A stretch of DNA of 64,000 nucleotides from Opitutia bacterium. Its GTDB lineage: Bacteria > Verrucomicrobiota > Verrucomicrobiae > Opitutales > UBA953. Location of the stretch: assembly GCA_947488485.1 (NCBI GenBank), contig CANKZO010000001.1, positions 1 through 64,000 of the forward strand. Reading direction: 5' to 3'. The notes beneath the pieces were generated by a model. It saw nothing but the letters and a program-made list of their open reading frames with translations. It had not been told where the DNA came from and ran no database searches. Below, in pieces: positions 8,013-17,637 of the stretch. Both the position numbers and the translations under genes were made by a program. Numbering within the stretch: position 1 is the first letter of the stretch; each line of letters begins with the position of its first letter.

Positions 8013-10085
8013 TCAGCGTCCCTTGTCGAGGCTTTTGACCTCCGGCAAGGTGAAGTCACGGCCGAGGAAGATCTTGGGTCGGACCACCTGACCGGGATTC
8101 AGGTCGTCAGGCGCCGAGTCCATCCGCCAGGACTTGGTCTTCAGGTCGTAGGTGACCTCTTTCGCCGGGACGCCTTCGTTGCCGTTCTTATCGAGGATGC
8201 GGGCATCGCCGAGGAGCCGCGCCGTACCGAGCTCGGGACTCATCTCCAGCGTCTTGCCCTTCGCGCTGGCGCCGCCCGCGACGACGCCGACATTACCGCG
8301 ACCGACCACCCGGCGGGCGACGAGTCGTCCGGACTTATCCGGTGACGCGAGGCCTTCGAGCAGGTCGCACGTGGCGTCCGTCGCCGAGGAATCGATCGCG
8401 ACGGCGCCACGCAGGAAGAACTTGGTCAGCGCCGGAGTGTGGAGCACCTCATGCGCGTCGGCGACGAAGGCGACCTCCTGACCGGCCCCTTGCGAAAGGA
8501 ACAGCCGCGGACGGGTCGGACCGACGCCGCCGGACAAGGTCAGCAGGCGTGGTTGCCCGACGAGGGCGTCCTGCGCGAAGATTTCCTCGATCTGGACCGC
8601 CGGGGTGAGGTCGAGCCGTTCGCCAAGGCAACGCAGGCCCGGCTGGGCGTAGCGAACGCTCCCCGACAAGATCACCTTGTTGAGCGCGTATTCGCCCGGC
8701 TTCTTCGGCACGGGCAGCGCGAAGGCGACCATCTGATCGGACGAAGTCACGACCTGACCGGCGACATATCGGACCGAACCGAGCAGTTCGGCCTGCATGG
8801 CGCCGTCTTCGGTCACGACCACGATCTGATCGGCCTCGGCCAGACCGGGGACGCCGCCGTTCTCCTCAGCCGGCAAGCGTAAGGCGGCGCGGGCGCCGGG
8901 AGCCGAACGGATTTCGATGCGGTCCTTGAGCGCATCGGTCCGGATCGCGAAACCGGCCGCCTCGAGTCCGCGCTTGTCACGCAGACGCGGCATCTCAGCC
9001 AGGTCGACCACCTTGGACTTGCGATCCCAGCGGGCCCGGCCGGCGGTGAATTCGGAACCCTCGAGACGTCCCTTCACGTCGCCTTCGGCCTCGAGCTGTC
9101 CGCCCCCGGCCTTCGCCTCGATCGCGACTAGGCGGCGCGCGGTCAGGCGGGTGTCGGCGGAGACATAGGTCGCTTCATCCTGAACTTCGATGCGGGTCAG
9201 GCCAGCGGCGGGGTCGCGACGCAGCGTGATGCGTGCGCCGGTGAGGTCGGCCGGGGCCTCCTGCTTGCGACGAAGCTGCATCCGGACCGGCTGGCCGTCG
9301 CCGGCGTAGAGTTCCGTCAGGCCGAGCTTAGGCTGATGGCGGAGGCGCTGGGCGGAACCTTTGGCCTCCGGTTCGTCGATCTCGACATGGCCGACGAGTT
9401 CGGCGGAGTCTTCCTTAGGTTCGAAAGTCGCGCGGTCGCCGCGCAAGGTCTGGGCGCCGACGACGCGCACGACGCGTCCGGTGGCGACGAGCGAACGCAC
9501 CTCGGTATCTCCGCCCGGCCCGTCGCTGACCAAGCATTCGAGGCGTTCGCAGGTCGTGCGTTCGCCGGCACGCTCGGCGACCACGCCGCCGGTGAAGACC
9601 ATGAGCGTACCGCCGGGTGCCGGCGAGGCGTCGAGACGCAACGCGCGGAGACGCAGGCGGCGCGGCGCCGGCTTGGTGAGGTCGAGTTCGGCGACGACGT
9701 CGGCGAAGATCGCGAAGGTGTCGCCTTGCGGAGAGGAGCGCCAGCTCCAGCCCTTGCCGGCGAGGTCGAAGCTCGGCGAAGTCGCCCGGACTTGGTCGGC
9801 ACCCTCCGCGGAGCGAGCGGCGGGCGTCATCACGCCGGAAGGACTCACGAAACGGGCCAGCGGCCGGCCGTCCCGGAAGGAACGCAAAGTGATCTCCTCC
9901 ATGTTCCACTGCCCTTCCTTGGCTGCCGGACGCATCTGTTTGGCCGCGGCCTCCCAGACTTTCTCGGCCTTGGCGTCCTCGGAGAAACCGGCGAACACGC
10001 CCCCCGTGACCTGCTGGAAAGAAAGATCCTTCGGCTGCGCCAGCGCGCCAGCGGCCAGGCAAAGGCAGAGGATGGCGGCGCGCAT
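8013..10085 (-). CDS. Large OstA/LptA-like periplasmic protein
   Basis: A 690-residue exported protein. The first 16 residues form a signal peptide (MRAAILCLCLAAGALAQ). The rest is rich in short beta-strand-like repeats of the type seen in OstA/LptA domains, for example RVVGAQTLRGDRATFEPKE near residue 205 and repeated phrases about basal, converted and masked strands throughout. Position directly before lptB supports a role in carrying LPS across the periplasm. It is roughly four times the length of E. coli LptA, so it may combine LptA- and LptC-like parts or several tandem OstA units. The family call is based on context and repeat pattern and needs a profile search. Confidence 0.7.
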   Translation of the reverse strand: MRAAILCLCLAAGALAQPKDLSFQQVTGGVFAGFSEDAKAEKVWEAAAKQMRPAAKEGQWNMEEITLRSFRDGRPLARFVSPSGVMTPAARSAEGADQVRATSPSFDLAGKGWSWRSSPQGDTFAIFADVVAELDLTKPAPRRLRLRALRLDASPAPGGTLMVFTGGVVAERAGERTTCERLECLVSDGPGGDTEVRSLVATGRVVRVVGAQTLRGDRATFEPKEDSAELVGHVEIDEPEAKGSAQRLRHQPKLGLTELYAGDGQPVRMQLRRKQEAPADLTGARITLRRDPAAGLTRIEVQDEATYVSADTRLTARRLVAIEAKAGGGQLEAEGDVKGRLEGSEFTAGRARWDRKSKVVDLAEMPRLRDKRGLEAAGFAIRTDALKDRIEIRSAPGARAALRLPAEENGGVPGLAEADQIVVVTEDGAMQAELLGSVRYVAGQVVTSSDQMVAFALPVPKKPGEYALNKVILSGSVRYAQPGLRCLGERLDLTPAVQIEEIFAQDALVGQPRLLTLSGGVGPTRPRLFLSQGAGQEVAFVADAHEVLHTPALTKFFLRGAVAIDSSATDATCDLLEGLASPDKSGRLVARRVVGRGNVGVVAGGASAKGKTLEMSPELGTARLLGDARILDKNGNEGVPAKEVTYDLKTKSWRMDSAPDDLNPGQVVRPKIFLGRDFTLPEVKSLDKGR

Positions 10086-10123
10086 GAGGCTATGACAGCA
10101 CGCCGGGAACGCTTATCAAGCGA

Positions 10124-11116
10124 TTACGCCTTGGGCGCCCGGGGAAACGGGGCCGTCGCGACGAAGGCCGGCATCTCGGCCGAGGCCAGAATCTCGCCGA
10201 CGGCCAGCGGGAAGCCCGCGAGGAATTCTCCGGCCGGGAGCATCTTGCCACCGGGGCGCTGCAACTGAAGCAGGAGGAGCTCGCCCTGTCCGCAGGCGAC
10301 GCGGACGCCCGCCCGATCGGCGGTGAGGACCTGGCCGGGCGCACCCGACGGAGCCGAGTCCTCGCCACGCGCGGCGCCGACTTTGATCGTGACGCCACGA
10401 TGCTCGAAGGTCGAACCTGGCCAGCCTTCGAGCGCGAGCACGCGTTGCCCGAGCAAGGCGGCCGGTTGACGGAAGTCCAGCGGCGCATCCGCCCGGTTCA
10501 GCCGACGCGCGTAGGTGACCAGAGATTCGTCCTGCGGGACAGGCGTGGAGGCGCCGGCCAGGATCGCCGGCAAGGCCGCGACCGCGAGTTCGCCTGCGAC
10601 CACGCCGAGACGCGCGCGCAAGGCAGCCCGTGCTTCGCCGGGCGACGGACGTAGGCTCCGCGAAGCGTGGATAGGGCCGGCGTCGAGTTTGAGGACGACC
10701 TGCTGGAGCGAGACGCCCGTCTCCGTGAGACCCAGCGCAAGCGCGCCCTCGACGGGCGTCGCGCCGCGCAAAGCCGGCAAGAGCGAGCCGTGGAAATTGA
10801 CGAAGCCCAGTCGCGTCGCCGCGAGGAAATCCGATTTCAATAACTGACCGTAGGCCATCACCACGCCGAGATCGGCGCCGAGGGCGGCGAGCTGCGTCGC
10901 GTCTTCCGGGCCGAGTTTCTCCGGCTGACGGAGCGGGAGCCCCGCGGCCTTGGCCCACGCGGCGACAGGGTTAGGACGGACTTCCTGGCCGCGTCCGGCG
11001 GGCCGGTCCGGCTGGGTGTAGACGGCCACGACCTCGGTGTCGGGCAAGGCGCGGGCCGCGGCGAACGCCGGGAGCGCGATCTCATCCGAACCGAGCAGGA
11101 CCAGTCTCCGCGGCAT
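10124..11116 (-). CDS. fmt: Methionyl-tRNA formyltransferase
   Basis: A 330-residue enzyme that formylates initiator Met-tRNA using 10-formyltetrahydrofolate. The catalytic triad is visible as Asn107 and His109 in FVNFHGSLLPALRGATP and Asp145 in LKLDAGPI. The C-terminal OB-like tRNA-binding domain occupies roughly residues 210-320. The gene begins 3 bases after der stops and is followed after 38 bases by the OstA/LptA-like gene, so it sits inside the long minus-strand array. No def gene is next to it, unlike many genomes where fmt follows def. Confidence 0.95.
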   Translation of the reverse strand: MPRRLVLLGSDEIALPAFAAARALPDTEVVAVYTQPDRPAGRGQEVRPNPVAAWAKAAGLPLRQPEKLGPEDATQLAALGADLGVVMAYGQLLKSDFLAATRLGFVNFHGSLLPALRGATPVEGALALGLTETGVSLQQVVLKLDAGPIHASRSLRPSPGEARAALRARLGVVAGELAVAALPAILAGASTPVPQDESLVTYARRLNRADAPLDFRQPAALLGQRVLALEGWPGSTFEHRGVTIKVGAARGEDSAPSGAPGQVLTADRAGVRVACGQGELLLLQLQRPGGKMLPAGEFLAGFPLAVGEILASAEMPAFVATAPFPRAPKA

Positions 11117-11119
11117 GCT

Positions 11120-12775
11120 TTACTTGCGGGCCTGGCGCGCGGCGCGGCCTTTCAGCGAACGCGGCTTATCCCAGCGGGTGTAGGATTTCTTGCGGACCGG
11201 GCCGACCTTGCTGCGCGGGTTCTTGGACTTGCCGAGGCGCGGACCCGAGGGACCGATGGCCTTCTTCGGCGCGTCCGAGACGACGGCCTTACCGGCGACC
11301 TTCGCGGCCGGCTTGCGGGCCTCGCCATCCTCGGACGGCATCGCACTGGCCATCGCGCCGGGACCACCTTGGCGGCGGCCGGTCTGCTTAGGCTTGCCGA
11401 CGATGTCCAGGAAGAGCGGGACGCCGGCGAGATCGAAGCTCTCGTGCACGCCCTTCACGAGGAAGCGCTGGTAGGCGTCCTCGAGGCGTTCCTCGGAGTT
11501 GCAGAAAAGGCGGAAGCGGATGGGACGCTTGGAGACCTGCGTCACGTAGTAGCACTTGAAGCGCTTGCCCGAGACCATGCGGGGCGGGCGCTTGATCATC
11601 AGGTCCTGGATGACGCGGTTGAGGCGGCCGGTGGAGATCGCCGTGCCGGCGCGGACGAAGACGCCTTCGGCGGCGTCGAGCATGTCCTCGGCGCGGAGGC
11701 CGGTCTGGGCGGAGACGAAGAGGATGGGCGGATCAGGCAGGAAGAAGAGTTCGCGCCGGATGGCCGAACGGAACTTCGCGCGGAACTCTTCCTCGTCCTC
11801 GAAGCCGTCGATGTTCTTTTCGCGGAAAGCCTTCTTCGCGAGATCCCACTTGTTGACCACCAGGACGATGCCGCAGCCCAGGAGCGCGAGTTCGCCGGCG
11901 AGCTGCTTGTCGATGCGGGTCACGCCCTGGCCGGCGTCGAGCACGAGGAAGACCACGTCGGTCTCGGCGAGGATCTCGTCGGCGCGGCTCTGCGAGAAGA
12001 AGTCCAGCGTGTCGCGCTTGTTGGCGGTACGGCGGCCGGCGGTGTCGACGAGGGAGAACTTGGCCTGGGAACCGTCAGCCTTCGTGCGGGAAAGACGGGC
12101 GCGGACGGGGTCGCGCGTGGTGCCGGCGACTTCGCTCACGATGAGGCGCGAACCGCCGAGCAGGCGGTTGCCGAGCGAGCTCTTGCCGACGTTGGGCCGA
12201 CCGGCGAGGGCGAGACGGATCGGGCGGGGGCCTTCTTCGCGAGGAGTCTCGGGCTCAGGTCCGAGCTGCTTGATGATGAGGGCCTGGAGCTGCGGGATGC
12301 CGCGGCCGTGTTCGGCGGAGATCAGCAGAGGCTCACCGAAGCCGAGGGCGAAGAACTCGGACATCAGCCCGTCGCGCTCTTCGGTGTCGGCCTTGTTGGC
12401 GACGACGATCACCTTCTTGCCCGCCTGACGGAGCTTGACGGCGACCTCGAGGTCGAGCGCCGCGCAACCCTCGAAGGCGTCGACGACGAGCAGCACGAGC
12501 GAGGCGGCGGCCAGGGCGAAATCCACCTGCTCCTCAACCGCGTCGGCCACGACCTTCGGCGTCAGCTCGGCGCGATAAAGGCCGATGCCGCCCGTATCCA
12601 TCAAAGTGTAACGGCCTTCGAAGACGTCGGCCGTGATGAGATCGCGCGTGACGCCGGGCTGATCGTGCACGATCGAGATGCGCCGACCGACCAAGCGGTT
12701 GAATAGGCGGCTCTTCCCGACGTTGGGACGGCCCACGATGGCTACCGCGCGGGAAAGTTCAGTGTTCCGTTCCAT
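11120..12775 (-). CDS. der: Ribosome-assembly GTPase Der (EngA)
   Basis: A 551-residue double GTPase needed for 50S ribosome maturation. The ATG at 12775 gives the standard N-terminus, with the first P-loop GRPNVGKS at residues 15-22. A second GRPNVGKS lies near residue 190, followed by a C-terminal KH-like domain. The last 75 residues form a basic, low-complexity tail rich in Lys, Arg, Ala and Pro that makes it longer than the usual 440-490 residues; a role in rRNA contact is plausible but inferred. An upstream in-frame TTG would add 13 residues without family support. Confidence 0.96.
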   Translation of the reverse strand: MERNTELSRAVAIVGRPNVGKSRLFNRLVGRRISIVHDQPGVTRDLITADVFEGRYTLMDTGGIGLYRAELTPKVVADAVEEQVDFALAAASLVLLVVDAFEGCAALDLEVAVKLRQAGKKVIVVANKADTEERDGLMSEFFALGFGEPLLISAEHGRGIPQLQALIIKQLGPEPETPREEGPRPIRLALAGRPNVGKSSLGNRLLGGSRLIVSEVAGTTRDPVRARLSRTKADGSQAKFSLVDTAGRRTANKRDTLDFFSQSRADEILAETDVVFLVLDAGQGVTRIDKQLAGELALLGCGIVLVVNKWDLAKKAFREKNIDGFEDEEEFRAKFRSAIRRELFFLPDPPILFVSAQTGLRAEDMLDAAEGVFVRAGTAISTGRLNRVIQDLMIKRPPRMVSGKRFKCYYVTQVSKRPIRFRLFCNSEERLEDAYQRFLVKGVHESFDLAGVPLFLDIVGKPKQTGRRQGGPGAMASAMPSEDGEARKPAAKVAGKAVVSDAPKKAIGPSGPRLGKSKNPRSKVGPVRKKSYTRWDKPRSLKGRAARQARK

Positions 12776-12820
12776 GGAGGGACAGTCAGGGCTACCCGCC
12801 CGCCTAGCAAGCAAGGATGC

Positions 12821-13996
12821 TCAGCGACCCGGAAGGCTGTCCAGGAAGCGGGCGATCCGCTCGCCGGCCTCATGGATGCGTTCGTAGCTGGTCGAGAACG
12901 ACGCGCGGCAGAAACCGGCGCCGGCCGCGCCGAAGGCGGTGCCCGGGACCATGGCGACCTTCTGCTGCTCGAGCAGCTTCTGGGCGAAGGTCATGGAATC
13001 CATGCCCGTCGAGGTGATGTCGGGGAAAGCGTAGAACGCCCCGCGCGGGAGATGGCACTTCAGGCCGAGCTCGTTGAAACGGCGGACGATGAAGTCACGG
13101 CGTTCGCGATACTTGTCGCGCATGTGCAGCATCGAATCGCGGCCGTTGCGGAGCGCCTCGACGGCGGCCTCCTGGCTCATGATCGGGGCGCACATGATGC
13201 CGTACTGGTGCACCTTGAGCATGCCGTCGATGACGGCGGCGGGACCGCAGGCGTAGCCGATGCGGAAGCCGGTCATCGCGAAGGCCTTCGAGAAACCGTG
13301 CAGGAAGACCGTGCGCTCGCGCATGCCCGGCAGCGAGGCGATCGAGACGTGGTCGCCTTCGAAGGTGAGTTCGGAGTAGATCTCGTCGGAAGCGACGAGC
13401 AGGTCCTTCTCGATGGCGAACTTGGCGATGGCCTCGAGCTTGGCGCGGTCGGCGGTGCCGCCGGTCGGATTGGTCGGGAAGTTGAGGACCAGCAGCTTGC
13501 AGCCCGGCTGCCAGGCGGCGCGCAGGGCGGCCGGGTCGAGCGCGAACTGGTCGGCGGCGACGGTGCGGATCGGGATGGCCTCGGCGTGGCAGAGCGCGAC
13601 GCTCGGGGCGTAGCTCACGTAGCAGGGCTCGTGGTAGAGCACCTTATCGCCGGGGTTGAGCACGGCGCGCAGGAGGATGTCGAGCGCTTCGGAGACGCCG
13701 ATGGTGCCGAGGATCTCGGTCTCGGGGTCGTATTCCGGTCCGTAGTGACGGGCGACGTAGCGGGAAATCTCCTCGCGGAACTGCTGCGTGCCCCGGTTAT
13801 CCGTATAGGACGTGCGGCCCTTCTCGAGGGAAGCGATCGCGGCCTCGCGGATATGATAGGGCGTGACGAAGTCCGGCTCGCCGATGCCGAGCGACACCGC
13901 GTCCTTCATCTTGGAGACGATGGCGAAGAAGTCGCGGATGCCCGACTTGGGCAAGGTCGCGACATGCCGCGCCACGAAACGTCCGGAGGAATCCAT
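12821..13996 (-). CDS. PatA-like class I/II aminotransferase
   Basis: A 391-residue PLP-dependent fold-type I aminotransferase. The start at 13996 (MDSSGRFVARH) is chosen because upstream codons are low-complexity and overlap the preceding gene. The PLP lysine lies in LHGFSKAFAMTGFRIGY near residue 236; NFPTNPTGG and SDEIYSELTFEG mark the cofactor pocket. Overall sequence resembles Bacillus PatA, which acts on aromatic or N-acetyl-diaminopimelate substrates. Position after a DAHP synthase and an Lrp-like regulator favours a role in aromatic amino-acid transamination, though a lysine-pathway role cannot be excluded. Confidence 0.88.
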   Translation of the reverse strand: MDSSGRFVARHVATLPKSGIRDFFAIVSKMKDAVSLGIGEPDFVTPYHIREAAIASLEKGRTSYTDNRGTQQFREEISRYVARHYGPEYDPETEILGTIGVSEALDILLRAVLNPGDKVLYHEPCYVSYAPSVALCHAEAIPIRTVAADQFALDPAALRAAWQPGCKLLVLNFPTNPTGGTADRAKLEAIAKFAIEKDLLVASDEIYSELTFEGDHVSIASLPGMRERTVFLHGFSKAFAMTGFRIGYACGPAAVIDGMLKVHQYGIMCAPIMSQEAAVEALRNGRDSMLHMRDKYRERRDFIVRRFNELGLKCHLPRGAFYAFPDITSTGMDSMTFAQKLLEQQKVAMVPGTAFGAAGAGFCRASFSTSYERIHEAGERIARFLDSLPGR

Positions 13997-14009
13997 GGTC
14001 AGGCGGGGC

Positions 14010-14492
14010 TCAGGGGCTGACCGAAGGACGGTCACGGCCGGCGCCGGCGTCGGTGACGACGAAGCCGTCCTTCTTGTAGGCGCGGAGGAAGAAGTGGGTG
14101 GACGTGCCCTGGACGCCGTCGATGCGGGCCAGGCGCTCATGGACGAAACCGGCGACCTTGTAGAGGTTGTCCGCGGTGACGACGACCAGCAGGTCATAGC
14201 CGCCCGACATCAGGTAGCAGCTCTCGACCTGCTCGAAGGCGGAGATGCGTTCGGCGATGGCGTCGAAACCGCCCACGCCTTCGGTGCGCACCTTGATCTC
14301 GATGACGGCGCGGACGCGATGCTCGGACTCGAAGCCCGGATTGAGCACCGGACGCATGCCCAGGAGGACGCCCTGCTGGCGCAAGGCCGCCAGCTCGCGG
14401 TCCACGGCTTCGGCGCCGAGGCCGAGGATGCGGCCGATCTGAGCGGTATCGAGGGCTTCGCCGTCGAGGATGAGCTTGAGTACGGAGTTCAT
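14010..14492 (-). CDS. Lrp/AsnC-family transcriptional regulator
   Basis: A 160-residue regulator. The N-terminal 55 residues form a winged-helix DNA-binding domain (LDTAQIGRILGLGAEAVDREL is in the helix-turn-helix region). Residues 65-150 form the RAM/AsnC ligand-binding domain, with SCYLMSGGYDLLVVVTAD as its typical G-Y-D core. It starts 8 bases after the DAHP synthase stop and ends 13 bases before the aminotransferase, so it is cotranscribed with both. By analogy with other Lrp-aminotransferase pairs it probably senses an amino acid and controls this unit. The ATG at 14492 is preferred because further upstream sequence overlaps the DAHP synthase gene. Confidence 0.88.
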   Translation of the reverse strand: MNSVLKLILDGEALDTAQIGRILGLGAEAVDRELAALRQQGVLLGMRPVLNPGFESEHRVRAVIEIKVRTEGVGGFDAIAERISAFEQVESCYLMSGGYDLLVVVTADNLYKVAGFVHERLARIDGVQGTSTHFFLRAYKKDGFVVTDAGAGRDRPSVSP

Positions 14493-14500
14493 GGCGGAAA

Positions 14501-15571
14501 TCAGGAAGCCGGGAGGGCGCGACGGGCGCGGACGGCGGCGGCGAGGCCGTCGAGCACGGGCACGGTCTGTTCGAAGGAGATGCAGGCGTCGGTGATGCTG
14601 CAGCCGTAGGCCGAGGTTTCCTTGCCCTTCCAATCCTGACGCCCTTCGGCGAGGTGGCTTTCGATCATCACGCCGGCGATGACGCGCGAACCCGCGGCGA
14701 CCTGCGCGGCGATGTCGGCGGCGACGAGCGGCTGGCGGCGATGGTCCTTGGAGCTGTTGCCGTGCGAGCAATCGATGACGAGGCGCGTCGAGAGGCCGGC
14801 CTTCTGGATGCGCGCCGCGGCGTCGGTCACGAACTCGGCGCCGTAGTTAGGACCGGTGCGCGAACCGCCGCGCAGGATCACGTGGGCGTCGGGGTTGCCC
14901 GAGGTCTGGAAGATGGCGACGACGCCGTCCTTGGTGACGGAGGGGAACCAATGCGAGGAGCGGGCCGAGAGACAGGCGTCGACGGCGACCTGGACGGAAC
15001 CGTCGGTGCCGTTCTTGAAGCCGACGGGCATCGATAGGCCGGAGGCCAGCTCGCGATGGATCTGGCTTTCCGTGGTGCGGGCGCCGATGGCGCCGTAAGC
15101 GACGAGGTCGGCCACGTACTGCGGCGTGATCGGGTCGAGGAATTCGGTCGCGGCGGGCAGGCCAGCTTCGGCGATCTGGGCGAGGAGGCCGCGGGCGATG
15201 CGCAGTCCGTCGTTGATGCGGAAGGAACCGTCGACCTGCGGATCGTTGATGAGCCCCTTCCAGCCGACCGTGGTGCGGGGCTTCTCGAAGTAGACGCGCA
15301 TGACGATCAGCAGCTCGGCGGCATGCTTCTTCGCTTCTTTCTGCAGCAAGGCGGCGTACTCCAAGGCGGCCTTGGTGTCATGGACGGAACAAGGACCGAC
15401 GATGACGATCAGGCGGTCGTCCTGGCCTGAGATGACCTTGGCGGCGTCCCGGCGGGCGGTGGCCACGACCTCGGCGGCGCGCTCCGAGACCGGAAGTTCG
15501 GTGAGCACGAGGGCGGGAGACAGCAGGGGGTGCTGGCTGCGGATGCGTAGGTCGTCCGTATTCTGAGTCAT
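14501..15571 (-). CDS. 3-deoxy-7-phosphoheptulonate (DAHP) synthase, class I
   Basis: A 356-residue class I DAHP synthase that joins phosphoenolpyruvate and erythrose-4-phosphate, the entry step of the shikimate pathway. Visible marks of the AroF/G/H type include VGPCSVHD near residue 60, MRVYFEKPRTTVGWKGL near 91-107, GARTTESQIHRELASGL near 164 and CSHGNSSKDH near 268. I cannot say which aromatic acid inhibits it, so no paralogue symbol is given. It heads the long minus-strand array and is followed closely by the Lrp-like regulator and the PatA-like aminotransferase. Confidence 0.95.
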   Translation of the reverse strand: MTQNTDDLRIRSQHPLLSPALVLTELPVSERAAEVVATARRDAAKVISGQDDRLIVIVGPCSVHDTKAALEYAALLQKEAKKHAAELLIVMRVYFEKPRTTVGWKGLINDPQVDGSFRINDGLRIARGLLAQIAEAGLPAATEFLDPITPQYVADLVAYGAIGARTTESQIHRELASGLSMPVGFKNGTDGSVQVAVDACLSARSSHWFPSVTKDGVVAIFQTSGNPDAHVILRGGSRTGPNYGAEFVTDAAARIQKAGLSTRLVIDCSHGNSSKDHRRQPLVAADIAAQVAAGSRVIAGVMIESHLAEGRQDWKGKETSAYGCSITDACISFEQTVPVLDGLAAAVRARRALPAS

Positions 15572-15677
15572 CGGTAGGAGGGCTTTCCCGAGGGGAAAAG
15601 AGGGTAAATGAAGGGCTCCGGGGGGCGGGTGTCAATGACGCGTCCCGAGTTGACGCGAGGGGCTTTCAGTATCAAAA

Positions 15678-16168
15678 GTGTCTCAAATCGGCATGCCCAA
15701 GCAACCCAACCCAGAATCCGCCGTCCAATCCGGAGCCTTCAAGGCGTTCATCGTCGAAAAGGGCCTGCGGGCGACCCGGCAGCGGATGGCGGTCTTCGAA
15801 GCGGCCCGGACGATCCAAGGTCACTACACCGCCGAGGACCTGCTGAAGAAAGCCCGCTCGCTCGACCGCAGCGTCTCCCGCGCGACGATCTACCGCGCCC
15901 TGCCCCTCCTGGTCGGCAGCAACGTCATCCGCGAGATGGACGTCGGCCGCGACCAGAAGTATTACCTCGCCGAAGCCGGTAGCGCCACCTTCCGCGCCCA
16001 GCTGATCTGCGAGAACTGCGACTCGATCGTCGAGGTCGACGCGCCTTTCATGGAATGGTACGGCAAGGCCGTGGCCGCCAAGCACGGCATGCGCCCCATC
16101 TCCCAGAAACTCCAGGTCACCGCCGCCTGCCTCAACGACCGTTGCCCGCGCCGCAAGCCCGCCCGCTC

Positions 16169-16172
<4 letters not shown>
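15678..16172 (+). CDS. Fur-family regulator with altered metal-sensing site
   Basis: A 164-residue Fur-family protein if the GTG at 15678 is used; the ATG at 15693 would give 159 residues. The winged helix spans about residues 20-95 (HYTAEDLLKKA, then SRATIYRALPLL as recognition helix). The structural zinc cysteines are kept: Cys111, Cys114, Cys151 and Cys156. The histidines that in E. coli Fur precede the first CxxC are replaced (Arg106, Gln108), and the later regulatory histidine near the second cysteine pair is Ala. Its TGA overlaps the nadA ATG (ATGA), implying translational coupling. What it senses is therefore unclear. Confidence 0.88.
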
Positions 16173-17146
<974 letters not shown>

Positions 17147-17156
17147 GGCGACGGCC

Positions 17157-17260
17157 CCGCGTCCGGGAAACGCGGTAGGGTGAAAAACTTTTTACCAAAG
17201 TTTGACAATTGGGAATATTATAAAACCCTTGAACCTTCGGGTAGAACCTTAGGATTGTCG
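17157..17260 (+). promoter_or_regulatory. AT-rich control region before the small HTH gene
   Basis: An island of low GC in a very GC-rich window. It holds a 6-bp stem (CCGCGT 17157-17162 with ACGCGG 17170-17175), then an 18-bp near-palindrome at 17179-17196 built from GGT, an A5 run, a T5 run and ACC. TTGACA (17202-17207) and TATTAT/TATAAA (17216-17224) follow, and two GAACCTT copies 13 bases apart (17231 and 17244). TTGACA and the AT-rich box are too close to form one standard promoter pair, so the exact promoter is unsure. The stem and T run could also terminate nadA transcripts. Confidence 0.55.
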
Positions 17261-17299
17261 CAGACACGCCCAGGCTTCACACGACCCAGCCATCCACTC

Positions 17300-17635
17300 A
17301 TGAAAATCGACCTCGACCCGTCCGCCTTCACCTCCAAGGACGCCTATGTCCGCGCCGCCCTCTCCAAGGCACGCGACCTGGCCGTCCAGACCTGGGAAGA
17401 CGAGCACAGCGAACGCCAGTCGCTCATCGAGCGCGAAGTCGCCGGCCTCTCGAAGCCCGAGCTCGCCAAGCGCCTGATCAAGCTCCTCTCGCGCCCCAAC
17501 CGCGCCCGCGCCCAGATCTCCGACAGCATGCGCAACAAGGCCCAGGCGATGCGCCGCAAGGGCGCGCCGGTCCGCGAGATCGCGGCCGAGCTCGGCATCT
17601 CGATCCCGTCGGTCTACAACATCACCAAGGACTGA
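17300..17635 (+). CDS. Small helix-turn-helix protein
   Basis: A 111-residue protein starting at MKIDLDPSAF. The last 30 residues (MRRKGAPVREIAAELGISIP, then SVYNITKD) match the helix-turn-helix found at the C-terminus of resolvases and related regulators. Residues 1-75 are charged and probably helical, with no recognised domain. It lacks any recombinase catalytic domain, so a transcriptional or nucleoid role is more likely than recombination. It is preceded by an AT-rich region with a palindrome, which may be its own operator, and is followed 2 bases later by the aat frame. Function is unknown. Confidence 0.72.
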   Translation: MKIDLDPSAFTSKDAYVRAALSKARDLAVQTWEDEHSERQSLIEREVAGLSKPELAKRLIKLLSRPNRARAQISDSMRNKAQAMRRKGAPVREIAAELGISIPSVYNITKD

Positions 17636-17637
17636 AC

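Noticed and set aside
15650..15675. TTGACG and TATCAA as a promoter for the Fur-family gene
   Set aside because: The spacing is 14 bases, too short for a standard promoter, so I did not list it as a feature.
17300..17635. The small HTH gene as a remnant of a resolvase or mobile element
   Set aside because: There is no catalytic serine-recombinase domain, no inverted repeats or target duplications nearby, and the flanking genes are housekeeping.
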